Part shown: positions 44,286 through 54,413 of the stretch, piece by piece
How positions within the stretch are numbered: position 1 is the first letter of the stretch
Layout of the letters: every line of letters begins with the position of its first letter
From: Sphingomonas kyeonggiensis
GTDB lineage: Bacteria; Pseudomonadota; Alphaproteobacteria; Sphingomonadales; Sphingomonadaceae
Direction of reading: 5' to 3'
Assembly (NCBI RefSeq): GCF_014204495.1
Contig: NZ_JACHLN010000001.1
Location: 248,001 to 312,000, forward strand
Length of the DNA: 64,000 nucleotides
Position numbers and translations under genes: made by a program
The notes under the pieces: model-generated
What the model was told of the DNA's origin: nothing
What the model saw: the letters and a program-made list of their open reading frames with translations, nothing else
The model's database searches: none

Positions 44286-45467
44286 ATGTCGAAGCCGATG
44301 CTGCTCGAGGAATTCACGCGCCTGCCGCCGGCGCTCACCGTCGATTGCGTGGACGGGCTGTCCGGCGCGATCGACGCAGTGGCCACGCGCGCGGCGCCGT
44401 CGCACCGCTTCCTGCGCTATGGCTGGTTCGCCGCAGGGCTGCGCGCCTATGGCGGCCATGCCCGCACCATCACCGTGTCACGCGAGGGCGAACCCGTCGC
44501 CGCGCTGCCGATCGTCCCCGCCGGCCCGGCCTGGGCGAAGCTGGTTGCCATTCCAGGCTGCTACTGGCCGTTCCGCAGCTTCCCCGTGCGCGAAGATGCC
44601 GGGGTGGAAGCCGTCGAGGCCCTGCTTCCCCGCCTGGCCCGCGAAGCTCGGGCGCTGCGCGTCGGCCCGGTCTATGATGGCGATCCGGGACTGGAGCTGT
44701 TCAAGGAAGCCGCGCGCAACCAGGGCTGGGCGCTGCTCGACCGCTTCGTGGCGGACAGCTTCGCGCTCGATATCGCCGCCGAACGCGCCGAAGGCACCTG
44801 GCCGCGCAATTCGACGCTGAAGAAGAACCGCTTCCACGAGAAGCATCTCGGCAGCCATGGCGCACTCGACTGGAGCTTCGTCAGCGGTGGCGACTGGAAC
44901 GCCGCCGCGTTCGATGCGCTTGCCGAGATCGAGGAGAAGAGCTGGATCGCGGCGCGGACCGACGGATCGGACGCCAAGTTCACGACGACCGGCCACGGCG
45001 CCTTCTGGCGCGCGGCGGCGGAGGATCCGGTGCTGGCCGGCATGATGTGGGCGGCGATGCTGCGCGTTGACGACGCACCTTCCGCCTTCTCGTTCGACAT
45101 GAACGCCGGCGCACTCAAATACGCGATCGCCAACAGCTATGACCCAGCCTTCGCCAAGCATTCGCCGGGCAAGCTGCTCTATTATCGCAACCTGGTCCGC
45201 GCGATCGAGGACGGGATCAGCGATGTCGACTGGGGTGCGGGCGACAGCGGCTACAAGCAGGTGATCGGCGCGGCCAAGGGCCCGGCGATCCGCGACTGGC
45301 TGTTCGTGCGCCCGGGCATCGACGCGCTGGCCGGCAAGCTGCTGCGCGGCGCGTGGAAGCGCACCGGCAGAAGCGAGACAGGCTCAGCGCCGGCTGAAGC
45401 GGAGCGCGTCCTCGATGCTGAGAAAGGCGACGACGCCCGTGAAAAGCGCGAAGGCGCCGACGACTAG
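44286..45467 (+). CDS. CelD/BioF2-like GNAT acetyltransferase
   Basis: 393 residues of the Acetyltransf_6 (GNAT) fold associated with exopolysaccharide loci. RYGWFAAGLRAYGGHARTITVSREGEPVAALPIVPAG is the first half. KKNRFHEKHLGSHGALDWSFV and ALKYAIANSYDPAFAKHSPGKLLYYRNL resemble the acetyl-CoA fold of CelD-type proteins. No polysaccharide genes are adjacent. The highly charged C-terminal tail overlaps a small ORF on the other strand. Confidence 0.82.
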   Translation: MSKPMLLEEFTRLPPALTVDCVDGLSGAIDAVATRAAPSHRFLRYGWFAAGLRAYGGHARTITVSREGEPVAALPIVPAGPAWAKLVAIPGCYWPFRSFPVREDAGVEAVEALLPRLAREARALRVGPVYDGDPGLELFKEAARNQGWALLDRFVADSFALDIAAERAEGTWPRNSTLKKNRFHEKHLGSHGALDWSFVSGGDWNAAAFDALAEIEEKSWIAARTDGSDAKFTTTGHGAFWRAAAEDPVLAGMMWAAMLRVDDAPSAFSFDMNAGALKYAIANSYDPAFAKHSPGKLLYYRNLVRAIEDGISDVDWGAGDSGYKQVIGAAKGPAIRDWLFVRPGIDALAGKLLRGAWKRTGRSETGSAPAEAERVLDAEKGDDAREKREGADD

Positions 45468-45479
45468 GTAGAGGAACAT
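45384..45479 (-). CDS. Candidate 31-residue membrane protein
   Basis: ATG 45479 has GGAG seven bases upstream. MFLYLVVGAFALFTGVVAFL is one membrane span, followed by a short charged end (EDALRFSRR). It faces away from the fnr gene and lies 57 bases from an FNR box, so it could be oxygen-regulated. Its coding part overlaps the tail of the GNAT gene. Single-span proteins of this size include oxidase accessory subunits such as CydX, but no specific likeness is claimed. Confidence 0.5.
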   Translation of the reverse strand: MFLYLVVGAFALFTGVVAFLSIEDALRFSRR

Positions 45480-45535
45480 CGCATTGCTCCATGCTGGCAA
45501 TGTGTTCGCCATGCCCCCTGGGACAATCCGCCGCT

Positions 45536-45549
45536 TTGACGATTCTCAA
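45536..45549. promoter_or_regulatory. FNR box
   Basis: TTGACGATTCTCAA keeps both TTGA and TCAA half-sites of the FNR/ANR consensus at the right spacing. It lies 20 bases before the fnr start and 57 bases from the divergent 31-residue ORF, so autoregulation is expected. Confidence 0.75.
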
Positions 45550-45569
45550 ATGGCGGCCATAGTAGGGGC

Positions 45570-46268
45570 ATGACCGCTGCCCATATCTGCTCCGACTGCG
45601 CCGTGCGCGACCGGGCGCTATGCGCCAGTCTCGACGACGCGGAATTGAACGCGCTCAACACGCTCGGCCAGCGCCGGACGCTGCAGCGTGGCCAGGCATT
45701 GATCTGGGCGGGCGAGGAAAGCCCGGTCTGCGCCAATCTGATCTCCGGTGTGCTCAAGCTGAGCGCGACCACCCCCGACGGGCGCGAACAGGTGGTGGGT
45801 CTGCTCTATCCCGCCGATTTCGTCGGCCGTCCCTGGGCCAACACCGCCGATTTCACAGTGACCGCACTGGGCGAGGCCGAGCTCTGCGTGTTCCCGCGCG
45901 GCCCGTTCGAGCGCGTCCTCGAGGATCATGTCCGCATGGAGCGGCTGCTGCTCCAGCGCACCCTCGCCTCGCTCGACGAGGCACGCGCCCGCATGCTGAC
46001 GCTCGCCCGGCTCTCGGCACGCGAGAAGCTGGCGGGCTTCCTGCTCGACCTGGCCGATCGCTCGCATGGCTGCCGCGCCACCGCCTTCGGTCCGGTGACC
46101 TTCGACCTGCCGCTCACCCGCGGCGAGATGGCCGACGTGCTGGGGCTGACGATCGAAACGGTGAGCCGCCAGCTGAGCAAGCTCAAGGCGGAAGGCGCGA
46201 TCAACCTGATGGGCGCGCGCGGGATCACGATCCGGGATCGCGCCAAGCTGGAGGCGAGCAGCCAATAG
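45570..46268 (+). CDS. fnr: FNR-type oxygen-responsive regulator
   Basis: 232 residues of the CRP/FNR family. Cys7, Cys10 and Cys18 at the N-terminus and Cys105 in the sensor barrel match the four [4Fe-4S] ligands of Fnr/FnrL. The DNA-binding helix LGLTIETVSRQLSKL contains the E..SR set that reads TTGAT. The dimer helix lies around residues 120-150. It should activate microaerobic genes when the cluster is intact. It has an FNR box at its own promoter. Confidence 0.94.
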   Translation: MTAAHICSDCAVRDRALCASLDDAELNALNTLGQRRTLQRGQALIWAGEESPVCANLISGVLKLSATTPDGREQVVGLLYPADFVGRPWANTADFTVTALGEAELCVFPRGPFERVLEDHVRMERLLLQRTLASLDEARARMLTLARLSAREKLAGFLLDLADRSHGCRATAFGPVTFDLPLTRGEMADVLGLTIETVSRQLSKLKAEGAINLMGARGITIRDRAKLEASSQ

Positions 46269-46292
46269 GCTGCCGCACCGGCGCCAATATCG

Positions 46293-46370
46293 TCATCCCG
46301 GCGCACGCCGGGACCTCAGGCGAAGGCGCCGGGAAGGAGCCGCACGAGATCCCTGCTTCGCCGGGATGAT
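46293..46370. repeat. REP palindrome pair, CATCCCGGC family
   Basis: GTCATCCCGGCGCACGCCGGGA on the left and a decayed mirror ending CGCCGGGATGAT on the right. It lies between convergent genes. Confidence 0.78.
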
Positions 46371-46387
46371 GGATGACGCGGCGCAGG

Positions 46388-47620
46388 CTAGCCCGCGATC
46401 TTCCGCAGCGCTTCCACGAAGCGATCGACCTCATCGATCGTCGTCGCCAGCGCCGGCGTCACCCGCACGCAGCTGCCCGAGGCCAGGCCGTCGCGATGGA
46501 CGGTGAAGATGCCATGTTCGTCGAGCAGCCGCTTCGCCAGCGCGACATTGGCCGCATGGCTGGTCTGCCCCTTCAGCCGGAACGCCGTGATCGCGCCGAA
46601 GAAGAGAGGATCGTCGGGGGTGAGCACTTCGATCCCCTTCATCTCGCGCGCCAGCAGCGCCCAGCGACAGCGCAGCATCTGGAGACGCGCCGCCTTGGCC
46701 TTGATCCCGATGCTCTCATGAAAATCGAGCGCGGCCGGCACGGTGAGTTGCGCCGCGAAATCGAGCGTGCCGGTATGCACGCGGCTGCGGATGTCGGCCG
46801 GGTCCGCGCCGAGTTCGGCAGGGTCGACATCGATGTCCGCCAGCCGTCCGCCGCGGATCACGATCGCCCCGACGCCCAGCGGCGCGCCGAACCATTTGTG
46901 CAGGTTGATGCCGATGAAGTCGGCGCCGAGCTCCGGCAGCCTGAAATCGAGCTGGCCGACGCTGTGCGCGGCATCGACGATCACATCGATCCCGTGCAGC
47001 TCCGCCATCGCCGCGATGTCTGCGACCGGCAGGACCAGCCCGGTCCGGTGGCTGACATGGGTGAGCAGCACCATGCGCAGGTTCGGATGGGCGATGAACG
47101 CCTTGGCATAGGCATCGATCACCCACTGATAGGTGGCGGGCTCGGGCAGCGCGATCTTCACCACCTCCACTCCGCGCCGGGCGTGCAGGCTCTCCATGCA
47201 GGCCTGCATCGAATCATAATCGAGATCGGCATGGAGCACCGCGTCGCCGGGGCGCAGCTTGTTGTAGCCGAGGATCAGCGCGCGCATCGCTTCGGTGGCG
47301 TTGCGGGTGAAGGCGATCTCTCCCGTCGCCACGCCGAGCGTCGCGGCTACCCGGGCGCGGATCGCCTCGATCTCGCCGGGCATCTCGCGCCGGGCATAGA
47401 AGCTGGTTTCGCGGTTCACCCGCTCGACATTGGCACGATAGGCGGCAAGCACCGGCCGGGCCATCATGCCCCAATTGCCATGCTCGAGCTGCACGACCTT
47501 GCGGGTGATATCGTACTGGGCGGCGATCTTCAGCCAGCGCTCGTCATCGGCGGCGAAGGCGGGCACGGGAGCGACGGAAGCGGCGGCGGCGGCGCCGAGC
47601 AGGGTCCTGCGGTCCATCAT
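46388..47620 (-). CDS. Class V aminotransferase-fold PLP protein with Tat-like signal
   Basis: 410 residues. The N-terminus DRRTLLGAAAAASVAPVPAFA is a twin-arginine type signal, though cofactor-loaded export is not proven. The enzyme resembles isopenicillin-N epimerase/cysteine desulfurase-like proteins: TRNATEAMRALILGY, VDAAHSVGQLDF and the PLP-Lys in NLHKWFGAPLGVG. Periplasmic PLP enzymes of this type are uncommon. Substrate unknown. Confidence 0.88.
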   Translation of the reverse strand: MMDRRTLLGAAAAASVAPVPAFAADDERWLKIAAQYDITRKVVQLEHGNWGMMARPVLAAYRANVERVNRETSFYARREMPGEIEAIRARVAATLGVATGEIAFTRNATEAMRALILGYNKLRPGDAVLHADLDYDSMQACMESLHARRGVEVVKIALPEPATYQWVIDAYAKAFIAHPNLRMVLLTHVSHRTGLVLPVADIAAMAELHGIDVIVDAAHSVGQLDFRLPELGADFIGINLHKWFGAPLGVGAIVIRGGRLADIDVDPAELGADPADIRSRVHTGTLDFAAQLTVPAALDFHESIGIKAKAARLQMLRCRWALLAREMKGIEVLTPDDPLFFGAITAFRLKGQTSHAANVALAKRLLDEHGIFTVHRDGLASGSCVRVTPALATTIDEVDRFVEALRKIAG

Positions 47621-47634
47621 CTCCCCTCCCCTGT

Positions 47635-48315
47635 TCAGACCCGGATGTAGCGGAAGTACCAGACTTCGTGGCCGAGCCGCCGCGCCTTGCGCTCATAGCG
47701 CGTCTCGGGCCAGTCGTCAGGGCGGGTGAGGAAGTCCTGCGCGGTCTTCGCCTGCCACTCGAAATCGCGTCGCTGGTTCATGATCATCATCGCCCAGCGG
47801 ACATAGACCGGATGATCGGTGCCGAGGCGGAACTCGCAGCCCGGCTTCAGCTTGGCGGCGATGATGTCCATCGGGCCGTGATTGACCATTCGGCGCTTGG
47901 CGTGGCGGGCCTTCCGCCAGGGATCGGGATGGAGCAGGTAAAGCCGGTCGAGGCTGGCATCGGGCAGCCGCTCGAGCACTTCGAGCGCGTCGCCCATGTG
48001 CAGGCGGACATTCTGCAGGTTGCCGTCGCGGATATGGCCGAGCGCGCCGACCACGCCGTTGAGGAAGGGCTCGCAGCCGATAAAGCCGTGATCCGGGCGC
48101 GCGGTCGCCTGGCCGGCGAGATGCTCGCCCGCGCCGAAGCCGATCTCGAATTCGACCGGTCGGTCATCGCCGAAGAGGATCTGGGAATCGAGCGGGCCGG
48201 ATTCGGGCACGCTCAGCTGGGGCAGCGACGCCTCGACGAGCTCGGACTGGCCCTGGCGGAGCTTGTGGCCAGCGCGGCGGCCATAGAGGCGGCGGATGGA
48301 AACGGGATCGGACAC
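47635..48315 (-). CDS. trmB: tRNA (guanine-N7-)-methyltransferase
   Basis: Makes m7G46 in tRNA variable loops with S-adenosylmethionine. 226 residues. The SAM site is VEFEIGFGAGEHL. LYLLHPDPWRKARHAKRRMVNHG is the TrmB signature, and GTDHPVYVRWAM follows. It ends 14 bases before the aminotransferase gene on the same strand. Confidence 0.95.
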   Translation of the reverse strand: MSDPVSIRRLYGRRAGHKLRQGQSELVEASLPQLSVPESGPLDSQILFGDDRPVEFEIGFGAGEHLAGQATARPDHGFIGCEPFLNGVVGALGHIRDGNLQNVRLHMGDALEVLERLPDASLDRLYLLHPDPWRKARHAKRRMVNHGPMDIIAAKLKPGCEFRLGTDHPVYVRWAMMIMNQRRDFEWQAKTAQDFLTRPDDWPETRYERKARRLGHEVWYFRYIRV

Positions 48316-48353
48316 GGGCCGCCTGTTAGCGTGCCGCGCGGAGAGAACAAGCT

Positions 48354-49184
48354 TTAGAGCGCCTGGGCGATCGACGCGGCGGCAACGGGACGGGTGGCGC
48401 CGCTGCGCTGGTGCGCGGCGAGGCGGCGATGCTGGGGCACGGTGACGCGCGGTTCGCGGCGGGCGATGTGCGGGCGCGGCAGCGGGTGCGCCATGGCCGG
48501 CGCGATCCAGTCGCCCTGCATGTGGCGGATGCCCATGGTGCCGAGCATCGCGAGATCCTCGCGGCGGACGATGCCGTTGGCGATCAGCGTCACGTCCATG
48601 TTGCGGGCGAGCCGGAGCACGCCTTCGACGATAACCCGGCGCGAGCTGCTGTCGGAGATGTTGCGGACCAGCCCCGAGTCGAGCTTGACGAAACGGGGGG
48701 TGAAGCGGCCGAGCAGGCGGACAGCGAGCGGGCCGACGGCGAAGCTGTCGAACGCGATGGCGATGCCACGGTCGACACAGGCCTGGGCAAGGCCGGCGAC
48801 ATGGTTGAGATCCCCGCGCTCGTCGGCATTGATCTCGACGACGATGCGATCGACCGGCACGCGGTGCTCGATCGCGGTGCGGAAGAGATGGGCGAGCAGC
48901 GCGTCGGGTGCGCCATGCGCGGCGCCGACCGGGATGGCGAGCAGTGCCTCGCCGTCGAGCAGCCCGGCATCGACCGCGCCGGCGATGGCGGCGCTGATTC
49001 GCGCCATTTCGAGGCTGGGGCGGTCCGCGGGGGCAAGCGCGGCGGCGATCTGTGGGAAGCTGCGGCCCTGGGCGGTGGCGATGACGGCCCAGGCGAAGGG
49101 CAGGCCGGTGGCGGTGGCGATCATCGGCTGGAAAGCGATGGCGAGACCGGACTGGCTGGCGTGCGAAACAGGATCGGCGTGCAT
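48354..49184 (-). CDS. Degenerate EAL-domain protein
   Basis: 276 residues from ATG 49184 with AAGGAAG upstream. The EAL fold is recognisable (LAIAFQPMIATATG, IAFDSFAVGPLAVRLLGRFTPRFVKLDSGLVRNI). The catalytic signatures are lost: the EALLR site reads FAWAVIA, and DDFGTG is DSFAVG. It should not hydrolyse cyclic di-GMP but could bind it or a protein. There is no GGDEF or sensor domain. A similar degenerate paralogue follows at 49425. Confidence 0.82.
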   Translation of the reverse strand: MHADPVSHASQSGLAIAFQPMIATATGLPFAWAVIATAQGRSFPQIAAALAPADRPSLEMARISAAIAGAVDAGLLDGEALLAIPVGAAHGAPDALLAHLFRTAIEHRVPVDRIVVEINADERGDLNHVAGLAQACVDRGIAIAFDSFAVGPLAVRLLGRFTPRFVKLDSGLVRNISDSSSRRVIVEGVLRLARNMDVTLIANGIVRREDLAMLGTMGIRHMQGDWIAPAMAHPLPRPHIARREPRVTVPQHRRLAAHQRSGATRPVAAASIAQAL

Positions 49185-49424
49185 GGAGCTTCCTTTCTGA
49201 GCCCCTTTAAAGATGGTTAACGATACCAACTCCATTCCGTGCGGTTGCGAAGGGGGATTCCCCCCATGGGGATTCTACCAAGCGCGACTCGCATGATTCC
49301 GCTTGAACCGCGGATTCCCGCGAGTCGCGGGCCGGCGGGAGACCGGGTCCCTAGCGCACGGATAGGGACCGGGAACCGCAAGCCCTTGGGTTTTATTGCA
49401 GATTTTTGTCCGGGGCGCCGCGAA

Positions 49425-50171
49425 TCAGGCGGCGTTGCGCGTCGCCGTCTGGGGCAGGATGCCGGCGACCGGGGCGCCGACATAGCTGCCCTGGACCAGC
49501 GGCACGCCGAAGCTGCGCAGCCGCTCATAGGCCGATTCGCTGTCCACGCCCGCCGCAACGATGCGCAGGCCGAGGCTCTGCATGCGGCGGACCAGGTCTT
49601 CCATCGCGATCCGGCGCGACCAGCTGGAACCGACATTGCTGACCAGCTCGGGCTCGATCGTCACCATGTGCGGGGCGAACTTGCCGCAGGCGGCGAGGCC
49701 CGATTCGTTCGGGCCGATGCCGTGGAACGCGACGACCGGACCGAGCTTGTTGAAGACATGCATGATGTCGGCAAGCTGCGAGTTGGTGATCGACTGATAG
49801 TGATGCAGCGAGAACACCAGCCGCTCGGCGACGATGCCGTACTGGCGGGCAGTGAGCAGCGCGGGCTGGATATGCTCGGCGGGATCGCCAATCGCGGGCG
49901 CGCTCAACGGAATGGCGAGGCGGCCGCCCGAAGTGGCGAAGCCGGCCGTGGCGGCCCAGCGGATCGCGGCGACGGCGCAGCGGCGATCGACATCGCCGCG
50001 CTGCTCGGCCGAAAGCTGGTCGAAATCCTGCGCGGCCGGCGCGCCGTTGCGCAGCACCTGCGCCTCATAGGCGTGGATGCGGCTGCCGGCGATCTCCGCG
50101 ATGGGCTGGAAGGCGATCGCGAGGCCCGCGCTGGCGCCAGCGGATGCTGCCCCGGCTTCCGGACCCATCAT
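49425..50171 (-). CDS. Second degenerate EAL-domain protein
   Basis: 248 residues from ATG 50171 with GGAG six bases upstream; ATG 50207 is an alternative. LAIAFQPIAEIAGSRIHAYEAQVLRNG keeps part of the EAL motif. The metal-binding Asp pair is gone (VAFHGIGPNESGL in place of DDFGTG), and VFSLHHY replaces the ExTE strand. It is paralogous to 48354-49184. The 240-base gap between them holds an eight-base dyad (GGTCCCTA, 49346-49353, and TAGGGACC, 49363-49370) but no gene. Confidence 0.8.
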   Translation of the reverse strand: MMGPEAGAASAGASAGLAIAFQPIAEIAGSRIHAYEAQVLRNGAPAAQDFDQLSAEQRGDVDRRCAVAAIRWAATAGFATSGGRLAIPLSAPAIGDPAEHIQPALLTARQYGIVAERLVFSLHHYQSITNSQLADIMHVFNKLGPVVAFHGIGPNESGLAACGKFAPHMVTIEPELVSNVGSSWSRRIAMEDLVRRMQSLGLRIVAAGVDSESAYERLRSFGVPLVQGSYVGAPVAGILPQTATRNAA

Positions 50172-50361
50172 CGAATTCTCCGTCTCCACCGACTCGCTCC
50201 TTTCCATTCCTTCCTGATGAAGAATTGCGGTTGCTCAGTGCTTTATAGGCGCCTCGGGACGAATACGGAGCCGCGCGCCGCGGATTTTATCGCGTCGCGG
50301 AGCAGATATGCACCGATCTCAGTCGCTTCCCGCGCGCTTCTCAGCAACGCGCCCGGACAAA

Positions 50362-50395
50362 GAAAAGCCCCGCGCCGGTGGTCCGGCGCGGGGCT
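50362..50395 (-). terminator. Intrinsic terminator after metK
   Basis: On the minus strand a 12-base-pair stem, GCCCCGCGCCGG and its mirror, with a four-base loop, is followed by TTTTCT. It lies about 25 bases after the metK stop. Confidence 0.88.
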
Positions 50396-50420
50396 CCCTA
50401 TCACTCGCCGAGGCGAAGGA

Positions 50421-51632
50421 TCAGGCCAGGGCGGCCTTGAGGTCCTCGACCAGGTCGGTCTTCTCCCAGGGGAAGAAGTCACCTTCCGGCTTGCGGCCGA
50501 AGTGACCGTAAGCCGCGGTCTTGCTGTAGATCGGCTTGTTGAGCTGCAGGTGCGTGCGGATGCCGCGCGGGGTGAGGCCGCCCAGCTTCTCGATGCCCGC
50601 GATCGCGGCTTCGATCTTGTCGTCGGCGACGGTGCCGGTGCCGTGGGTGTCGACATAGAGCGACAGCGGCTTCGACACGCCGATGGCATAGGCCAGCTGG
50701 ATCGTCACGCGCTTGGCGAGGCCGGCGGCGACGATGTTCTTGGCGAGATAGCGGGTGATGTACGCCGCCGAACGATCGACCTTGGTCGGGTCCTTGCCCG
50801 AGAAGGCGCCGCCGCCGTGCGGAGCCGCGCCGCCATAGGTGTCGACAATGATCTTGCGGCCGGTGACGCCCGCGTCGCCGTCCGGACCACCGATCTCGAA
50901 CGAGCCGGTCGGGTTGATGTGGTATTCGGTGGCATCCGAAAGCAGCGCCGCCGGGATCACGTCCGCGACGACCTTCTTCACATAGGCCTTGAGCTCGGCT
51001 TCCTTGTCGCCTTCGTCATAACCCTTGCCATGCTGGGTCGACACGACGATCGCGGTGGCCGCGACCGGCACGCCATTCTCGAAGCGCAGCGTGACCTGGC
51101 TCTTGGCGTCCGGCTCGAGGAACGGCGCGGCGCCCGAGTGGCGGTCAGCCGCCATCTTGGCGAGGATCTTGTGGCTGTAGTCGAGCGTCGCCGGCATCAG
51201 ATCCGGGGTCTCGTCGGTGGCGAAACCGAACATGATGCCCTGGTCGCCCGCGCCTTCGTCCTTGTTGCCCGAAGCGTCCACGCCCTGCGCGATGTGCGCC
51301 GACTGCGGGTGCAGGTTGTTCTCGAAGCGGAAGCTTTCCCAGTGAAAGCCGTCCTGCTCGTAGCCGATGCGCTTGACGGTGTCGCGGACGGTCTTCTCGA
51401 CCTCTTCCTGCACGCCCGGGGCCCAGTTGCCCTCGGTGTCCATGATGCCCTTGCCGCGGATTTCACCGGCGAGGACGACCAGCTGGGTGGTGGTCAGCGT
51501 TTCGCAGGCGATGCGGGCTTCGGGGTCCTTCGAGAGGAACAGATCGACGATGGCGTCGGAAATCTGGTCGGCGACCTTGTCGGGATGGCCTTCCGAGACC
51601 GATTCGGACGTGAAGAGATAGTTGGAACGCAT
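50421..51632 (-). CDS. metK: S-adenosylmethionine synthetase
   Basis: Makes S-adenosylmethionine from methionine and ATP. 403 residues from ATG 51632 ([20 protein letters not shown]). [12 protein letters not shown] is the ATP-site hexapeptide region and [19 protein letters not shown] the second signature. The frame is open much further upstream through lnt but that is antisense noise in another frame of lnt. The gene has its own 71-base leader with two competing hairpins, described separately, and ends at a strong terminator. Confidence 0.97.
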   Translation of the reverse strand: MRSNYLFTSESVSEGHPDKVADQISDAIVDLFLSKDPEARIACETLTTTQLVVLAGEIRGKGIMDTEGNWAPGVQEEVEKTVRDTVKRIGYEQDGFHWESFRFENNLHPQSAHIAQGVDASGNKDEGAGDQGIMFGFATDETPDLMPATLDYSHKILAKMAADRHSGAAPFLEPDAKSQVTLRFENGVPVAATAIVVSTQHGKGYDEGDKEAELKAYVKKVVADVIPAALLSDATEYHINPTGSFEIGGPDGDAGVTGRKIIVDTYGGAAPHGGGAFSGKDPTKVDRSAAYITRYLAKNIVAAGLAKRVTIQLAYAIGVSKPLSLYVDTHGTGTVADDKIEAAIAGIEKLGGLTPRGIRTHLQLNKPIYSKTAAYGHFGRKPEGDFFPWEKTDLVEDLKAALA

Positions 51633-51703
51633 GGTTTTCCTCAGACAATGGGAGGAAAGCGCGGCCGTTGCCATGCCATATAAAGCTTTCCTTATATCCT
51701 GCC
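51633..51703 (-). promoter_or_regulatory. metK leader with mutually exclusive hairpins
   Basis: Reading the minus strand, AGGAAAGC (51692-51685) can pair with GCTTTCCT (51660-51653), eight base pairs. TTTCCTC (51658-51652) can instead pair with GAGGAAA (51642-51636), seven base pairs with a nine-base loop, and that segment is the metK ribosome binding site. The two stems share TTTCCT and cannot coexist. An AT-rich dyad ATATAA and TTATAT (51678-51697) surrounds the first arm. No known SAM riboswitch consensus is recognised. Confidence 0.55.
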
Positions 51704-53242
51704 CTAGCGGGCCAGGCGCCGGAAGGCAATTGCCAACACTACGCAAGCGAGCGCGGCGAGCAGCGCCAGCCAGTTGCCCAGGCGGGAGAACAGCGTCGGC
51801 GGCGCGGCCTGCGGGAGCGGCGCTTCGATCGCGCCTTCCTGCTCCGCCGGCACTGTGCCGAGCAACCGACCACGCGCATCGATGATCGCGGAGATGCCGG
51901 TGGGCGTGGCGCGCAGGATCGGCAGCCCCTCCTCGATCGCGCGCAGCCGTGCCTGCGCCAGATGCTGCACCGGCCCCCAGCTGCCGAACCAGGCATCGTT
52001 GGAAGGATTGAACAGGAAATCGGGCCGATTGCGCTGATCGATGATCTGGCCCGAGAAGATGATCTCGTAGCAGATCGCCACGCCCGACTTGCCGAACCCC
52101 GGCACGTCCAGGGTCTGCGGGCCCGGGCCGGGCAGGAAATCGAAGTCGCCCATCACCACCCGGGCGAGGCCAAGCGGCGCGAGCAGCGTGCGCATCGGCA
52201 GATATTCGCCATAGGGCACCAGATGCGCCTTGTCGTAGCGCTTGCCGAGCATCCCGGCGGAATCGACCGTCCACACCGAATTGCCGACGCCGGCAAGCTT
52301 GCCTTCCGAGAAGATCAGCGCGTTGCCGCCCACCATCGCGCGATCCCGCGGCCCCAGCAGCCCGCCGATCCGCCCGCGCACCCATCGAGGATCGGCGTCG
52401 CGATAATATTCGCGCGGATAGCCGTCCTCGATCAGGTAATTGACCATGCCCTCGGGCCATACGACCAGCCGCGGCACCGCGCCCGGCTGGCCGCTCCAGT
52501 CCGCCAGCTTGTTGAGCACCCGCGGCGCATAGTCGGGCTGATCCACGCCCACCTGGCCGATATTGGGCTGGACGATGCGGACATGCGGGCGAGTCATATC
52601 CTCGACCGGACGACCGGGATTCAGCGCGAAGCCGGCGACCAGCAGCAGCACGGCGGTGGCCAATGGCACGCGATACTGGTGCTGGCTGGCGAGATAGAGC
52701 GCACCGGCAGCGAACAGCGTGACGCCCGACAGCGCATAGGTGCCGGTGAATGCCGCAAGCTGCGCGATCGGCGTCGGCACCCAGATCACGCCCATCGGAT
52801 TCCACGGATAGCCGGTGAACAGCGTGCCGCGCAGATATTCGGTGACGATCCAGGCGCCGGCTGCGGCAAGGACAAAGCCGAGGTCTGGCTCCTCCCAGCG
52901 CGCCTTGACCAGCCGGGTGAAGCGCCAGGCCAGGCCCATTGCCACCGCCGGATACACGGCCAGATAGAGCGCGAGCAGCACCACGGCGAAATAGCCGAGC
53001 ACCGGCGGCATCTTGTCCTGGAAATCGAAGGCGTGCTGGATCCAGTTGTTGCCGAGGGTGAAATGCCCGACCCCGAACAGCCAGCCGCGCAGCAGCGCGC
53101 TCTTCGTCGTCGGCGCGTGCCAGGTCAGGTGCAGCAGTACCGCGAGGCAGATCAGCGTTACCGGCCACCAGTCGAGCGGGGCGAATCCGGTAGCGGAGAG
53201 GAAGCCGGCGATCAGCGCGATGAGCAAAGGGCGGTTGAGCAT
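51704..53242 (-). CDS. lnt: Apolipoprotein N-acyltransferase
   Basis: Adds the third acyl chain to outer-membrane lipoproteins at the inner membrane. About 512 residues from ATG 53242 ([10 protein letters not shown]); ATGs at 53266 and 53317 are in frame, but the latter runs into a REP. Several N-terminal spans are followed by a nitrilase-fold domain whose triad is visible: Glu in [10 protein letters not shown], Lys in [14 protein letters not shown] and Cys in [12 protein letters not shown]. It lies 71 bases before metK. Confidence 0.95.
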   Translation of the reverse strand: MLNRPLLIALIAGFLSATGFAPLDWWPVTLICLAVLLHLTWHAPTTKSALLRGWLFGVGHFTLGNNWIQHAFDFQDKMPPVLGYFAVVLLALYLAVYPAVAMGLAWRFTRLVKARWEEPDLGFVLAAAGAWIVTEYLRGTLFTGYPWNPMGVIWVPTPIAQLAAFTGTYALSGVTLFAAGALYLASQHQYRVPLATAVLLLVAGFALNPGRPVEDMTRPHVRIVQPNIGQVGVDQPDYAPRVLNKLADWSGQPGAVPRLVVWPEGMVNYLIEDGYPREYYRDADPRWVRGRIGGLLGPRDRAMVGGNALIFSEGKLAGVGNSVWTVDSAGMLGKRYDKAHLVPYGEYLPMRTLLAPLGLARVVMGDFDFLPGPGPQTLDVPGFGKSGVAICYEIIFSGQIIDQRNRPDFLFNPSNDAWFGSWGPVQHLAQARLRAIEEGLPILRATPTGISAIIDARGRLLGTVPAEQEGAIEAPLPQAAPPTLFSRLGNWLALLAALACVVLAIAFRRLAR

Positions 53243-53275
53243 CGGGTGGGTGCTTACCCGATCCATGCCCTTTTC

Positions 53276-53356
53276 GTCATCCCCGCGAAGGCGGGGATCC
53301 AGAGTCACAAGGGGCATCGCTCTGCCACCCTGGATCCCCGCCTTCGCGAGGATGAC
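53276..53356. repeat. REP palindrome pair, CATCCCCGCGAAGGCGGGGAT family
   Basis: GTCATCCCCGCGAAGGCGGGGA on the left and ATCCCCGCCTTCGCGAGGATGA on the right. It lies between divergent lnt and the amidase gene, close to both starts. Confidence 0.83.
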
Positions 53357-53412
53357 GGCTGAGGAGGGCGAACGGGTAGCGAATCCCCCTCGACCGCACT
53401 ACATGGCGCGCC

Positions 53413-54279
<867 letters not shown>

Positions 54280-54297
54280 TCGTCATCGGCTAGCCTG

Positions 54298-54319
54298 TTC
54301 CCCGGCGGAAGCCGGGGAA
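54298..54319. repeat. Single REP unit
   Basis: One unpaired copy, TTCCCCGGCGGAAGCCGGGG followed by AA, right after aguB; all other copies in this family occur as inverted pairs. Confidence 0.75.
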
Positions 54320-54413
54320 CAGCAATAAGGGTTCGGCGGCTCTACACTTTCGGGTGGCTTGCGCGGAGCTGCAGGCGGGGCGCATGCTCCACGCCTGACC
54401 AGGAGCCGCGCCG

